A stretch of 64,000 nt of DNA, from contig CAJQUW010003226.1 of the NCBI GenBank assembly GCA_907163375.1, positions 186,001-250,000 on the forward strand. Reading direction: 5' to 3'. Positions 32,262 to 46,055 of this stretch are shown one piece after another; position 1 is the stretch's first letter; each line of letters opens with the position of its first letter. The notes under the pieces are model-generated. The model was not told the origin of the DNA and did not search any database. It saw only the letters and a program-made list of their open reading frames with translations. The position numbers and the translations under genes are program-made. The stretch comes from Prostheceraeus crozeri (lineage: Eukaryota; Platyhelminthes; Polycladida; Euryleptidae).

Positions 32262-34599
32262 TGTACATATGTATGTATATTAAATATTATAAAAATTAAA
32301 AAAAATGTCATCCCTGAAAAATCTCAATATCCCCTAAATCCCGGAATCCCAGAAGGGTGGCAACAGTTTTCAGAGTCCTGTTCAGTGTTAATAGCTTATA
32401 CAAAGATGTTCCCAACTTCAGTTCCCTAAGTCATTACTTTTGCAGAAGGACCTTTGTTCTTACAATTTACCGTATTTTCTGGACAAAATTTGCTAATCCA
32501 TGGTCGTTCCTTGATCAACTAGCTTAAAAGTCGCACATAATATTGGGAAATAGCAATTTGTCTCAATTTCAAGGAAGTTCGTCTTAAAACCAACAAGTTG
32601 TGGCATCGAAATACGTTCTTTCGAACTAAAAAAGGAAAACAGTTTTGACTATCTCCAACGTGTATTACAACGCGCAAATTATCGGCCGATGATTTCGCAA
32701 AATACAAATTTAACTAACTTTTTGCGACTTGAAAAGAGGCTTACGCCGAAAATTTGCGTTGTAATACAAGATTGAGCTCACCAAAACCGTCTTCCTACTC
32801 CTCCGTTTTGTCTAGACATTATTTTTCTGCTGCTTGAAAGCAATCTCTCCGAAATGAGTCGAAGATAAATGTAAAGTCGACAAATTCCATCAGCTGATCA
32901 TATACGATAGACATTGTCCAATTTAAAGTTAAACAGAGTCGCAAGAATTAAATTTGACTGATTAAAAGAGCTTATTTATGACATGGAAAGAGACAACCTA
33001 CTTGTCAGCGGAGATTCAACAGCTTTGTGTCAAATTCTGAACATCTTGCCAACCTTTTGAAAGGTCCTAAAATATGTGCAAAAGTAGGTCATTTACGTGG
33101 AAAGTGTTATTGCAAAATTGATGAAGAACAATTTAAGATCTTTTACATTTTACTTTTTTCATTACACTGATTAGGGAATGACCTTGCATGTTATTGATGT
33201 CTTCTTTCCAAAATTACACAGTCACCTGCTCGGGCTCGTTTCTTTATTTCCAAAAACTACCGCAGCTGACAAGACGAGGGTCAATAGGTTTGCCCACATT
33301 TAGGTGCTATAATCAATTTAATTGTGTTTATCAGTAAAGACAATCATGACAAACAGATCACATCACCTGTCTTGTGATAGCCCTAGTCTATCAATTTTGG
33401 AAGCAAAAAAACAAACGTTTCGGTTCTGCTGCATTGCGCATGTTTCACTTGGGAATATTATCTGAAGTTTCAATTCAAAATTCCAGTGAGATGTTTTGTT
33501 TATATATAATAATTAAGATATGAAACTGGATTAAAATATTATTTTAAACTTAAAATATACAGCTGATTTTCATTAGACGTGTCTTATTAGAAATAACCTC
33601 TTTACGCTTTCATTACATTTTTTAAATCAACAGATTACGGCGTCAACAAAAATTGTCTTTAATTTCCTGGATGATATTTTGAATAGTTAAAAACTGCATG
33701 AAGATGAAGCACATCAGCGTATGACGCAATGACTGTTAACTTCCCAGAGGTAAAAGGGCCGATGCTACATATGCACCATTTCTTCCTTACCAAATAAGAG
33801 AATTCTCTCGCAAAAAAGTGAGGCATATGCCACCGATTGACAGTTCTGAAATATATTCACTCTGAGGATGACTTTGGAGAAAAGATGCAGATCTGTGGTG
33901 GTCAGCTCTTCCTAGCGACTCTTTCATGAGCTCGATCAGCTGTGCATCGATGACTCAGTTTGTGGAAGTTAACAGTCCACCAATGAGAAGAAGAGGCTGT
34001 TTCAAGAGCTAAAGTTCAGAAAGATGACATCGCAACGTCCACACCGCAGATTCTGGACGAATATTCTTCACTCTCACTCAAATTTTTAACAACTTTTTTT
34101 CGATGTTTGATTCTGTTTTGCCAAGGCATTGTGACCGTCAAATAGATGATCGCAGTGCATGAGTTACCTGTCTGACATGCCATGCCAGCTGACTTCAACT
34201 TATATACTCTTAAGCAACATTATGCATCAACCAACTGCCGGTCGTGTCTGCGATCTCTCGTGCAAGGTGTCTTGGTTTCCTTAGTGATTTGGCTGACTTT
34301 TTTGTGACTTTTGGTACCTGCTTCGTGTTCTTGGTCCGCTTGCTGTTGACTTGGTTTTGGAGTGATGACTTTATTTATGAGCGGTTCTGGAAGTTTCTAT
34401 TCTGTGGGCATTCGTGAACAACTCTCCGCCTGAGAAGGTGTGCGTCCTTGGTTAAGTTCTGTCTTACGTCACGTGACCGTCCAATGTTTGACACCAGCTG
34501 CTGCAGCACTAAAATGAGTTAGCGTTGCTTCTCCTCTACGCTGACTGTTATTTACTCTGACGTCTTGTCCTGATGACAAGTAAGAAGCGAGAGTACATA
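32261..34599. other. no recognised feature
   Basis: AT-rich DNA. The part at 32300-32355 (ATCCCCTAAATCCCGGAATC, then GGGTGGCAACAG) has the look of a decayed hAT end, without a partner. No gene supported. Confidence 0.4.
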
Positions 34600-35577
34600 T
34601 ACAGCACGTCTATCTTGCATTCCTCAAGATCAGGAACTTGAAAACTCCAAACAGGAGGAGATAGCGTCGTTTACACAACAAATGAATAATTGAAAAAATG
34701 CAATTAATTCCCTGTCTGTACGGGTTGCTGAATTTGAGAAGCAGTATTTTATCGTAATATTCTGAGTCCTAAATCAAATTGCATGTTGATGGACGAGAAT
34801 TTGTGTTTTCCGTCTCCCCTTCTGAATAACATTCGGTCACATTTTCACAAAGTGGACGACTTAAGTGCGACGGCTACCAATTTCAATTCTTCATTTATTA
34901 CCATAACGGAGACATCCTGACATTTGATATTAGTCTCATTTATGTGAGTTTGGAGACTACTAGTCACGTCATTCCGATCGAATTGGACGCTCTGGAAGGG
35001 GAACATGCATGTATTAGAAAGATGCTGTTATTGCGAACTCCTTATATGTGCAAGGTCATCCTGATTACTTGTACATGTAATCAGTTTGGCTGTACCTTCA
35101 TTGGTGGCATATCCCATTCATTTGCATGTTTGTTCCTCCTATACATTCAATCTGTAAAGCTTGTGAGATAGCGAATTTCCTACAGATGAACATTGTGATG
35201 CATATAAATCGAAAATGTAGCGAGCATGTCATAATATGTGGAGATTTCAATCGAATGTCTACGAATGATCTTCGTTTACTTGTGGAGCAACCAACTCGTA
35301 GTGACCGCATCCTTGATGATGCTCTGGTGAGTGACGATCTATCCAGTAGTTATTCGTGCACTGTTAGGTCTCCCATTGGTTCATCAGATCACAATGCGAT
35401 AATATGTACATGTACACTATGCCCCACGTACAAGCAAGTGAAATCTGAACTCAAGAGTCGAGAATTATTTGATCTCGGTCAATCAAACATTGATTTATTC
35501 ATTCACACCCTTGACAAAGTTTGGAGTGAATTTCATAATATGTCGTACAGTGCAGACGAGAGGGTCAACATTTCCAA
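34600..35577 (+). pseudogene. CR1-like LINE relic: ORF1 scrap and endonuclease
   Basis: Bases 34625-34760 give a coiled-coil-like ORF1 piece (QELENSKQEEIASFTQQMNN). Then 34815-34915 give NNIRSHFHKVDDLSATATNF and FITITET, the start of an AP-endonuclease domain. After broken sequence, 35126-35577 is open and reads VIICGDFNRMSTNDLRLLVE, ILDDALVSDD and IGSSDHNAIICT, the GDxN and SDH catalytic motifs. It stops abruptly where an oppositely oriented LINE begins. The RT is missing. Related to the element at 49850-52330 (VIICGDLNR, SSSDHN). Confidence 0.75.
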
Positions 35578-35589
35578 TTGAATGATTCA

Positions 35590-36760
35590 ACTATTCATTG
35601 GTCAAACTCACTCACTCATCCTTATTTGCGTCCTTTGATTCCAGAAGATGCTGGGCTAGACATTTGCTGCTTGAGTATGGACTTCCATTTCGGTCGCTCA
35701 CAGGCGTCCGCTTCACGGGTTACAACACGTTTGAGGTCATCTTTCACCACTTGCTTCCAGGTCTTCTTTTGTCTTCCTGCTCCTCTTTTACCATCTACTT
35801 CTACCCACATAACTTTTTGATCCACTTTGTCTCATCCCTTCTTACCACGTGGCCAAACCAGCGTAGTCTTTGCCTTCTCGCGACGTCTGTGATGTTCTCA
35901 AGACCCATTGTTTTCCTAATGCTGTCATTCGATTTCCTGTCTGATAGTCTGACACCACACATCCACCTTACTCAAGCATCTTCTCATGGGATAAAAGCAC
36001 TCCACAGTCGATTCGACATCCATGTGTGGCCCTAATACGCATGCTCGGCAAACGAAGTTAGTAGCTCTGCTCAGGTTTCCCTTCACTTTGCTGCATCTCG
36101 CATCTTTGCATTATCTGTCTTTCACGCAACAAACCCTAGGTATGTCTTGAGTTTCATCTTACATCTGTCGGTGTTGGGATACACATTCTTCTTCAGAAAT
36201 TACTTTAGAATCTTTCAGGCAGATTATATCGCGAGTGCGGATGTAATCGATAGCACTCTCGCTTCCTACAGAACTGTACGTTTCCAACGTTTCCACGTCT
36301 TCCTTAAAGTGTTGATTAGAACGAAACCATGCGCATCAGCAAAGTCCAAAGTTCGCAAACCGTCATTATTCCTGTCACTGAAACCAAAGCCACCATGCAC
36401 ACCATCGTATCCGCTAGTGTATCATCCTGCATGACCATTTAAGTCAGCACCAAGAATGATCATATCTTGGTCCGCCATTCGTCCCACAGTGAGAGTCAAC
36501 TGGGTCCAAAACGCATCCTTCTCTTGATCACTTCTTCCTGCTTGCGGCAGGACATGGCACACTCTCTTATCCACCAAGATATGTACAATAATGCAACGCT
36601 CTGAAATTCTTTCGACTCCTTTTGCCAGCCAATTTTTAATCTATGAGAATCCCAACACCAACATTACCGTCCTCGGTAATTTACGAAAGACTTTGACAAA
36701 TGCCTTTACAAGTTGAGCCCATTACGTTGCTTACTACCACAGTCAAGTAAGAGGTCACAT
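35590..36760 (-). pseudogene. RTE-like LINE relic: endonuclease fused to C-terminus, RT deleted
   Basis: Minus strand from 36700: EDGNVGVGILI, KGVERISERCIIVHILVDKR, MIILGADLNGHAG, YDGVHGGFGFSDRNNDGLRT, FADAHGFVLINTL and KVISEEECVSQHR: the endonuclease of RTE-type elements, as seen in CFDP2-like copies. From about 35990: WMCGVRLSDRK-like residues, RRQRLRWFGHVVRRDETKW, GKRGAGRQKKTWKQVVKDDL. The reverse transcriptase that should lie between is absent. Several frames are involved. Confidence 0.8.
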
Positions 36761-38559
36761 CGGCTCCTTTTACCAGAACTCAATGCTCATCTTGCTTCAT
36801 CCCCTATATGGTTCGTCATTGCGATTTGTCTGAACAATACAAAGACTTCAGCGCCATTGAAATTCGTGAATTATTTGTATTCACTTCAATGTCTGACTTT
36901 TACTTTGTAGTGTTTCGTATTCAATGCTTGATTTTCATTCTTTTGAAATATACGACTATTACTATTAACATGAAATTTGCAGTCATTGACACTATGGTCA
37001 GATTGTTGTAGATTGTAAACTATCCTTTCACTGAGTGGACATTCCGTCGCACAAGTGCTTCATCGGAGGAATCTTGTAGCAGCCGAAATCAGGATACATG
37101 CATTTGAAATCATAAAATCGCTCATAGAGAAAACGATTGACACCAACAATCTCAGTAGGGAACCATCTTCGCCCACGTGACTTCAGTGTCTCATCCAGAA
37201 TTGAATGCGGGGCAAAATGCAGACTGACTCCTAAATTACATAAAAATGACCTTATTTTCAGGGCTGTAGTCGAGGGTATACGCAGATATACGCCGTATAC
37301 TAGTTGATCAGAATGATCTGTTTGCGCATGCCCATGAGAAATTATGACGTACATGCGAGCATGCGCGGATAAACGTACTTAATTTAATATCCGAAAATGT
37401 GAAAAAAATTGACACTTGCATGAGAGAAGATGAAGGTCTATGGTTTAAAATTCGATGTGCCGTTGTAAAGTAGCGTTTTAGCATTTATATGGCAAAAATT
37501 TGGGTTTCTCCGATTGACATATCACATGATTATCGTGATTATCGCTGATTTATCATGGCTATACTAACGTGCGTGCAACGAACCATTACAGACTGTAATT
37601 TTTGGAAATTGCATCGAATGCTTCAACCAGGTTTAGAACCCAAACATGAATTTTGTTTAGCGAAACACTTGTATTTAGTCACATACAAATTCCTTGTGGC
37701 AGTTAAACTCCTTCTTGTTCAACCACTTTTCGCTAGGCAATGATGTCATCCGCTTCCGGTGAATCATTTTGTAGTTCGGTGTATTGAGCAATTTGCAGGA
37801 GGTCAGCATGGACTTGCTCGTCGCTTCATCCAGAAAAAACTGCAATGCCATTACCTGTGTTTGACCTGGGCTCCTCTCGCTTTTTTCGCTCACTTTCTCA
37901 AGAAGAGTTCTTGATCAAGGTCCGGAAATCTCCGAGACCGTTATGACAATGTTTGAACATGGTGGAGATTGAGTTGTTAAATGAATGTCCCATTCAGCTG
38001 AACTTCCTCATTTTTAAAACAACATTGGTAGACTTTCGTGAAATCTGACTAAATTGCGATTAATTGAAATCATTTCTTGCTGAATTTGCATGATCCACAA
38101 TAATTTAACTACCGTTGCTCTTAAAATTCCGAGCGGCCCTCCTCCAACTTCCAACAAACTCTGGTCTGCATTATATGCGGAAAATACGTGCATTTTATAT
38201 TTGGGTAATTTCTTGAGGTTCATAATTTTAAGCACCTCTTATGATTGTTTATCGATAGAAGATTGGCTGGTTGGTATAGGTGTGTGTTACACTAAAGAAT
38301 GTCCATTTCGTAGTATGACGACCGTCTTTAGTAGTGCATTATCTTCATTGACCTTCAACTCCACGTGTTTATCTGTTTTGGGTAGTAGATTGACTGCCAA
38401 TCTATGAACAAGGAGTTGGATAGGATATTTTACGTGTCACTTCATCTGCACATAGCATTTCGATGATTCACTAAATTAAACACAGATTTAATCTTTTTAT
38501 TAGAGCAAGAAAGTGCCGAAAACTACGTCCATTTCTCAACACGTACTTTTCACATTTTG
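36761..38559. other. mostly unrecognised
   Basis: A minus frame ending at 37028 (see separate entry) is the only coding-like stretch I noticed. No transposon ends were recognised. Confidence 0.35.
37028..37238 (-). CDS. possible terminal exon, unassigned
   Basis: After a plausible acceptor (TTTTTATGTAATTTAG, minus strand) about 70 codons stay open: SLHFAPHSILDETLKSRGRR, WFPTEIVGVNRFLYERFYDF, CYKIPPMKHLCDGMSTQ, then stop. The composition is protein-like, but no family comes to mind and no neighbouring exon was found. It could be chance or an element remnant. Confidence 0.2.
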
Positions 38560-38860
38560 ATAGATATTTTGAAAATTGAGGTTACTGACGCTAAGTAGGG
38601 CCTACTGCATATCACACATACTACGAACTCATGTACATCAGTCTGCCAATAGGTCCTGTCAGAAGCTTTTTAAATCAATCTGTGATAATGACTTACATCC
38701 CCTCCCGAGCCGTTTTCTGTACGTCTTGCTCGCAATATGTCTACTCGAAATACGTGCAACTTAGTTCCTTCTTTTGCGAAACCTGTGGTTTCCAAAATTC
38801 TTTTATCAAGTTCTGCAAATAATTCGTATTTTTATCTATTGTTAATTTTTATTGCTTTGT
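38560..38860 (+). pseudogene. CR1-like LINE 3' end scrap
   Basis: The frames read NRSCQKLFKSICDNDLHPL and then FCETCGFQNSFIKFC, matching the C-terminal LFxSIxDxxHPL...VPxxRTxxxKNSFIP pattern of CR1-like ORF2 proteins (compare 8160-8345). Short and broken. Confidence 0.45.
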
Positions 38861-39189
38861 GTTATGGTAACCAATGCTACTCTCCTTCACTGTCTTCACA
38901 TATTGCCATCATATACTCTGTACTGTTCACCGATTCTACCATGCAGTGAACAAATACAGCCTATTATTATATGTTGCTAACAGAAGATAAAGCTAATATA
39001 TCGATTACGTTTCAAAGCAGCTGTTTGGTGGGTGGCACTAAAACTGATTTTCTCATATTTAATTTCATTTGTAATGTTGTCCAAGAAAACATGCAGACCC
39101 TAATGGCTACCAGGCATGATGATAGGGAGCAACAGAAAAGACTTTTCATTCTTTGAAGCAATAAAAATCGCCAGGTTGTATCAGCACTT
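38861..39189. other. no recognised feature
   Basis: AT-rich spacer between two LINE relics. Confidence 0.35.
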
Positions 39190-40610
39190 CTGGAGAACTC
39201 ATAAAACTCCGATGAACAGAAATTGTCAAGGCACTAAAAAGTGTCATTCAACGCATCAGGAACGAACGAGATAAAAAAGTGGCCGAAAAATGGACTAACT
39301 CTATTATTACACCTTTTCCAAGGAAGGAGATAAGCAGAAATGCAGATATCACCGCACAAAAAGTCCTTTCAGTCACCCCAGCAAAGTTGTGTATACTGTA
39401 ACCTAGAGCTGAAGAGATACTGGCAGAAGAACAAGCAGGTTTCAGACCTGGACGAAGTACGGTAGAACAGATCTCCAATATCCGTTTATTCGAAAGACAT
39501 CTACATGTAGTCCTATAGCATCAGTAACCTGCCATAATAACATTGATTTCAAATATCTTTTGACCGTGTGTGGTGAGAAGCCTTTTGGAAAACACTGGGA
39601 CAATATAATCTCGATGAGGATATAATTAAGATTCTTCAGACACTTTATGAAAATTCAAGCAGTGCAGCTCTTATCGACATACCACTAGGTGACTTCTTCA
39701 AAACTACAGTCGTCAAAGCTCTTTACTGTCACCTCTGTTATTTAAGATACTCCTAGAAAATGTCATGCAAGAGGCTCTCTTCGACTTCTACACCTCTATA
39801 TTAGCGGGTGGAAGACTTTTCTGTAGCATTCCTCTTGCCGATCATATCGATCTGATTACCAGCAGTGAAGAACTCCTAGATATAACCAACAAACAAAAGC
39901 AGTGCTTTTTGGAATGGAGATAGGCTCTGCAAAAATCAATGTAGTATGGTCAACAGCCAAGAAGCGATACCGCTCACGAACATCAACTTGAATGGGGGAA
40001 AGTCGGAGGAGGCGATTCAAATACTTCGGTGCCATTATTAGCAGGGAAAGAAACTGTAACAACGAGATTAAAGTCAGATTTACTATAGGTCTTTCATCTA
40101 TGACCAAAATGACAAGAATTTGGAGGAGTCACAATCTAAAAACCGTCAAGAGGATCCAACTTTACAAAGCCCTAGTATCGCTTTATACGACTGTGAATCA
40201 TGGACATTGACGGCAGAAATAGAAAGACGCATCGAAACATTTGAAATGAAATGCTACAGACGAATTCTGAACATCTCATGTCTGCAAAGGAGCACGAATG
40301 AATGTGTAAAGAAAAGAATAACTGATCTCCTCGGCTTACAAGAACCTCTGCTGACAGCGATGAGGCGCCGTAACTTGTAATGGTTTGGCTATGTAACCCG
40401 ACACAACACCTTATCCAAAGCAATATTTCAAGAAGCATTCAAGGACGGTCGCAGGAAAGAAGACAGCGGAAGGCTGTCAAACATCAAGGATTGGACCAAC
40501 ATGGAAATCTCTACTTTCCTTGTAGCGGCTCAAAACCGCACGGTATGGCGAGTAGCATTCAGAGCTCAGTCTGGTACCCCAACCGCCGCCACAACTACGA
40601 ATAAATGAAA
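39190..40610 (+). pseudogene. RTE-group LINE relic: reverse transcriptase and C-terminus
   Basis: In order over shifting frames: TNSIITPFPRKE, EEILAEEQAGFRPGRSTVEQ (fingers), NNIDFKYL where active copies have the first catalytic Asp (IDFxKAFDRVW), LLSPLLFKILLEN-like residues, then CESWTLTAEIERRIETFEMK, CYRRILNI, TDLLGLQEPLLTAMRRRNL. The end reads WFGYVTRHNTLSKAIFQEAF, GRRKEDSGR, NIKDWTNMEISTF and AAQNRTVWR. A terminal AATAAATGAAAG closes it near 40610. Many stops and frameshifts; the endonuclease is missing. Confidence 0.8.
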
Positions 40611-41169
40611 GAAAAAACAGTTGTCCAAGCTGAACTACTTTAAGGTATTTTTGGTCCGAAAGTTGTCCAAATGCTGTATTGAACTAATTTAAAGTGAATC
40701 CCAGGAAAATGGCCTTCCTGACGGGCACAAATTTATGCCAAAATTTTTAAAGTCAAAATAATTCAATATAATATCCATAATTCAAAAAAATGTACACATG
40801 TACCGGCATATCTTTGCATAATGCTAATTAAAGCTGGGAGAAATGAGGATTCAAATTTGTCTCACCTGTAATTCAAATGAAATTACCAAATTGATTTGAG
40901 ATACCCAAATATAAAGGTGCGTTCCGGACCTCTCGTCTGTCTTTTACTGAAGAATATTTTGGAATGATCGTCTCAATGATTTCTCGCTAAGACATGGGTG
41001 AGTGTTCTTTGATGACTGGCTGAGATTTATAAGAGCAAGCATCAAATAATGCAATTGAATTAGATCTGAAGCATCAACTGTTTACTGGAACTACGCAGTT
41101 TCCTTATGGCGATATTATTACATATCTGTAAAATATTTTTGCAATCCGTTTGCATGAACATTTTGTGTA
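40611..41169. other. no recognised feature
   Basis: Spacer between LINE relics, AT-rich, no motif noticed. Confidence 0.35.
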
Positions 41170-44100
41170 ACATTGTTACCTCCTCGTGGTCTCCCCGGGT
41201 AACGCTAACAACAACAGCTCACTGGCGAGAGAAGGGCGCCAGAATTAAATAACTCTTTGGCCGGGCAGCTCGCCAGCCTAAGCAATCTAACTAAGAGACG
41301 GAACTCTGAAATCAAACCCTTGCCAACCCGCAGTGCCAGGCGTGGCAAGTAAGGCATCAACCCCAAATGCAAAGTTCACACAACCAACGGCCTTCAGTAT
41401 CCAGCAGTTCCAAAGTCCCCAGTCAAGGCAGCGGCAGGTCAGATAGAGGAACAGAGGGTGGTAAGAATCCATGGAAGAGAAAAAGCTGCCAAAGGACTTT
41501 ACGAATCTGTGCATATAATGCACGAACACTGTCTTCCATCACCAAATTGCACGAGTTTGAAGAAGAAGAAAAAGATAAAATCAAATGGAACGTCATCGGC
41601 ATCAGCGAAGTAAGACGACCTGGATAAGACAAGATTCTTCTCCAAAGTGGCCACACATTCTACTGGAAACGTGGAGACACACGGATGAATGGTGTAGGTT
41701 TCATCATCAACAAGAAGCTTGCAATACACGTCACAGACATGGTCGGGGTGTCAGATAGAATTACCATGCTAATCATGAATATCAACAAGCGCTACAGCAT
41801 CAAAATAATTCAGGCATACCTTCTGACCTCCACCCATTCAGACGAAGAGGTGCAATCAGTCCACGAAGATATTGATAGACTAATAGCGAGACATAAGACC
41901 CAATACACAATCCTCATGGCTGACTTTAACGCCAAAGTGGGTGCCAGAGAGACCGGTGAAACATCTGTAGGCTACCATGGAATAAGACAAAGGAACGATA
42001 AGGGCCACAGCCTCGTCAGTTTTGCAGAAAGTCACCAACTCGTAATAGGTAACACCCTGTTCCAAAAGAAAGAAGCCAGGCAATGGACATGGATAGCCAC
42101 AAATGCCACTACATAAAATGTAATTAATTACATCTTAACTGACAAAAAAAGGATTACAAGGGACGTTTCCGTGATTAACCAATTCAATACAGGTAGCGAC
42201 CACAGACTCCTTCGTGGTACTATCCACATCAACATCAAGCATGAGCGTGTCATACTGGCGAAAAAGAGGCCTTTACCAGACACCGCTAATTTAAAGTTCA
42301 AAAGCGAGGATTTCTGCATTCAACTTGCCAACAGGTTCGCACCATTAGCCAATCTTACAGAAGATGTAGCAATGAACGTCACCAGCAGAAATGAGCACAT
42401 TGTGTCCATCCTCACCGACACGGCAAAGGAAATTGCAGACGCAGCTCGAAAATCTAAGGTTAGCAAACTGTCCGACAGTGCGCATCAATTGATGACTAGG
42501 AGAAGACAGCTAAAGAGAGATGGAAATACGACTCAAAGGATTGAATATTCAGAACTCTGCAAACTGATCAGACGTAAAATGAAAGCGGAATACGACAATT
42601 ATAATGTGAAGGAAACAGAGGAAACAATAGACAAAAATTCAAGCCTGAAGCGAAGATTTAGGAGACAAATATTAGGACGACAAGAAATTCATATTCTAAA
42701 AGAGGCAGACGGTACAATAATAACAAACCGGGACAGACTAATACGAAGTACAGAAGAATTCATGGCTCAGCTTTATTGCAGTAGAGCTCCACAAAGTAGC
42801 CAGCAACCAGCATCAATGCAGAATCAAGACCAAGTCCCTCGTATTCTTCAGAGTGAAGTGGAAACAGTAATCAATAAACTGCCAAATGGAAAGTCTGCCG
42901 GAGATGATCATGTCACCAATGAAATGCTGAAGCTAGGTGGTGAGGCCGTAATTGAGATTCTCACACACTTAATAAACAGGTGTATCACTGACAAACAGAC
43001 ACCTGATTCTTAGAAAAATGCTATCATCATTCTCCTCCACAAGTAATGCAACAAGGTTGACTTGAGAAACTACAGGCCAATCAGTCTCTAGCCGGCTTTT
43101 TACAAAGTTTTTTTTCACTCATCATCTTTAACAGAATTCGGCAATGGCCAAATCTCCACCAACCAACAGAACAGACAGGTTTCCTATCTGGATACTCCAC
43201 CATCGACCACTTGCACACTGTCAACCAATTTATCGAAAAGTGCAGAGTTCGGCATCCCACTCTGTATGGCATTTATCGACTCTTTGATGCACTGTAAAAT
43301 CAAGGGGTGGAGAAGCCATACATAGACATTCTCATCGAAATCTACATGAATGCAACATCAGTAATTTGATTACATGAAGACAGCAACAAAATACATCTAC
43401 CCCGAGGAGTGAGACAGGGAGATAATATCTCTCCAAACTTGTTCAATGCCTGTCTGGAGGATGCATGCAATTTTTCGTAGAATGAATCTTGAATGTGAAG
43501 GAATCAGTATCGATGGGAAGTTCCTCACTATTCTACGCTCTGCGGATGATCTTGTGATAATGGCATACACACATGAAGAACTACAAGACCTCATTGAAGA
43601 CCTCCACAAAAAAAAGCAAAGAAGCCGGTCTCAGTATACATCCTACAAAAATGAAGGTGATGTTTAACGAGCATGCACAACAGGGAGCCATTACCATAGG
43701 AGATGTGACACTAGAAAATCTACAGCACCACAGGTACCTGGATAGTGAATGCAAGCAGAGATATTGCTTCAAAAATGAACAATAGGATAAGAGCTGGTTG
43801 GGCAGCGTTCGCGAAGTTCGGCAACCTAATGAGAAGTCGTTACATTCCACAAAGATTGAAGACTAACGCTTTCAACCAGTGCATTCTACCAGCAAGGATG
43901 TACGGCGAAGAGACGTGGACAACAACAGCAACAGCCATGTCCAAGTTAGCAGTGGCCCAACGACGCATGGAACGCATTATGCTAGGCATAACACTCCGCG
44001 ATCGCAAAACGAACGAGTGGATCAGAGATCAGACGAAGTTGAAGGACATTATATTAACCATCATGAAAAGTAAATGGCAATGGGCTGGTCACATAATGCG

Positions 44101-44275
44101 CCGGACAGACGAAAGATGGACCCGGAGAATATCCGAGTGACCTCCAAGACGCTGGGACCATGAGTTGGTCCAATAATGCAACCAGCACTGGCGACAACAC
44201 GCGATCGACCGGCACAGGTGGACGACACTTGGGGAGGGGTTCCTTCAGCAATGGAGCGATTAAAACTCCGTCAAG
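41170..44275 (+). pseudogene. nearly full-length RTE-group LINE, broken
   Basis: It starts with a GC-richer 5' leader (GTTACCTCCTCGTGGTCTCC near 41178). The endonuclease runs from 41500: RICAYNARTLSS, IGISEVRRPG, TILMADFNAKVGARETGETS, GSDHRLLRGTI (42190). The linker to RT is open for 280 codons (42171-43013) and includes LPNGKSAGDDHVTNEMLKLG. RT motifs follow: LRNYRPISL, FIDSL, LPRGVRQGDNISPNLFNACL, RSADDLVIMAYTHEEL. The C-terminus reads YGEETWTTTATAMSKLAVAQ, RRMERIMLGITLRDRKTNEW and KWQWAGHIMRRTDERW, then GEGFLQQW. In-frame stops at 41625, 42115 and 43012 plus frameshifts after 43080 disable it. The whole domain order is kept. Confidence 0.88.
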
Positions 44276-46055
44276 GTAATCATGGTAATTTTGCTATAGA
44301 AAAAAGTATCGTTTTTTTTAATCATGATAATAACTTGTAAGCCCACATAACATGCGTGTAAATATTTTGCCCTATAGAATATTTTATTTTGGCCTATGAA
44401 CTTATTTGCTGTTTGCAGCATTGAGTTTTAAACTATGCGTGAAGAAGAATTGCTAGGCCCTAGTGAAGATAGCATTGATGCGCTGATTCTGAGTTGGACT
44501 TGAGCGTATACCAAAAATAATTTTATGACCGCACCCCTGCGTATTTTGGATCGTCAATTTCTCAATGACATACCAGTATTTCATTTTAAGCTTATTTTCC
44601 AAAGTTACTTTTGATGTCTGACTAAAATTTCCCGTTGGTCTAGTACGCACTGACAGCTGGGGTCAGAACTCGGAATGTACAAACGCATTTATCAAATGTA
44701 CGCATGTATATGCTAGAAGCGCATAAGTGCGCCGGAACCTCTTATTTCTGATCATTCATATTGAACTTTGTTTTGGATTTGAGCATGTGTAATGAATGCA
44801 AATGTGAATAGGCTGTGTTCTTTATTCTGTTGACTTCATTCTAAGTTTTAGCTTGACTATTCAGGTAGATTAGATCACAAAGAATACTGCTAAAGTGAAT
44901 TTCGAAAGAAAGATTCTCAATTTCTTAGGATCAAATCAGCTGAATACATTTTGTAACGGTGGATTTGTTGAAGGATCATCACTATTACACTGATAATGTC
45001 ATCTGCGAATGATCCGTATGTTCAAGTTGTACAATTTAGATTTTAAATTTTTTAATCCTATTTTTCAAATTCTGTGAGATTCGAAAAAGTGGGCTATTAA
45101 TGGGCCGGGAAATAGCTGCGCGGCTTGACCGTTGGTGGGCGGCAGTGCTGGCCGTAAACAGTCGGCTCGCATATATTATTATAGTATCTATTTGGCCTCA
45201 TCTATATACAGAATAATGTAAATTTCATTGAAATAAACAAATAATATCCGGAGTTTGGGAAGCTGAAGTAAACCTTTACCTGACCTATTATGATTTGTTA
45301 TGAGCTTGAATTGCCTAATTTTCGTCACATTTTCTCAACATCAAGAAATGCATCGGTTATTTTGTGATGTAGACCTGAATTTCAAAAGGTTCAATTTCCA
45401 TGATGCGTATATAAATTTATGGTTTGAATTAAAATGATAAATAGAATTGAATAATGCTCTCCTAGTTGGATTAATTGTGCTGTATACTCAAAATATTTTA
45501 TCAACAATTAGTTGTGACTAAGATAGCAGATAAAATGAGTGAGTTCAGTAATATTCAGTAAAACATCAATTTTATCGAAATTCACACATTTCGGTGCACC
45601 GGCGATTGAAGCGGTACATCGCCCATAGCCCTAGTATAAACGATTCTGCTCCGTCATTTCATGTGTTTAAAGATTCAATACGGTACCTCGGAATGATCGA
45701 CCTTTCACAATTTTTTGGTGTTGGGGTAAGTGTTCACCCCTTTCCGTTAATAATGGGGTAATATTTTTTATGAACGAATAGAACGTAATATCCAAAATAA
45801 TTACACATCTTTGAATGACAATTACATCGCTCTTTTGTAAAAGTTTGTTGTTCTCAATGATAAATGTTCTCTTACACTTGCACAAGTTCTTCATGTAAGT
45901 TGTTTTATTTCATGAATGCCACTTTGAGGTGACTTGTGTAATGCGAGAGTATTGGGAATGGCTCAAATGACAGATGTTTTCATTTCAATGAATCAATTTC
46001 ATTCTTTCCTACAATTTCTCTAAATTGTTCATTCATCTCAGATGTCACATGACAG
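44276..46055. other. no recognised feature
   Basis: AT-rich DNA between the LINE and the exon candidate at 46056. No transposon end or gene motif noticed. Confidence 0.35.

Noticed and set aside
35126-36035. Overlapping plus-strand frames after 35590
   Set aside because: They are shadows of the minus-strand RTE-like relic, whose motifs are on the other strand.
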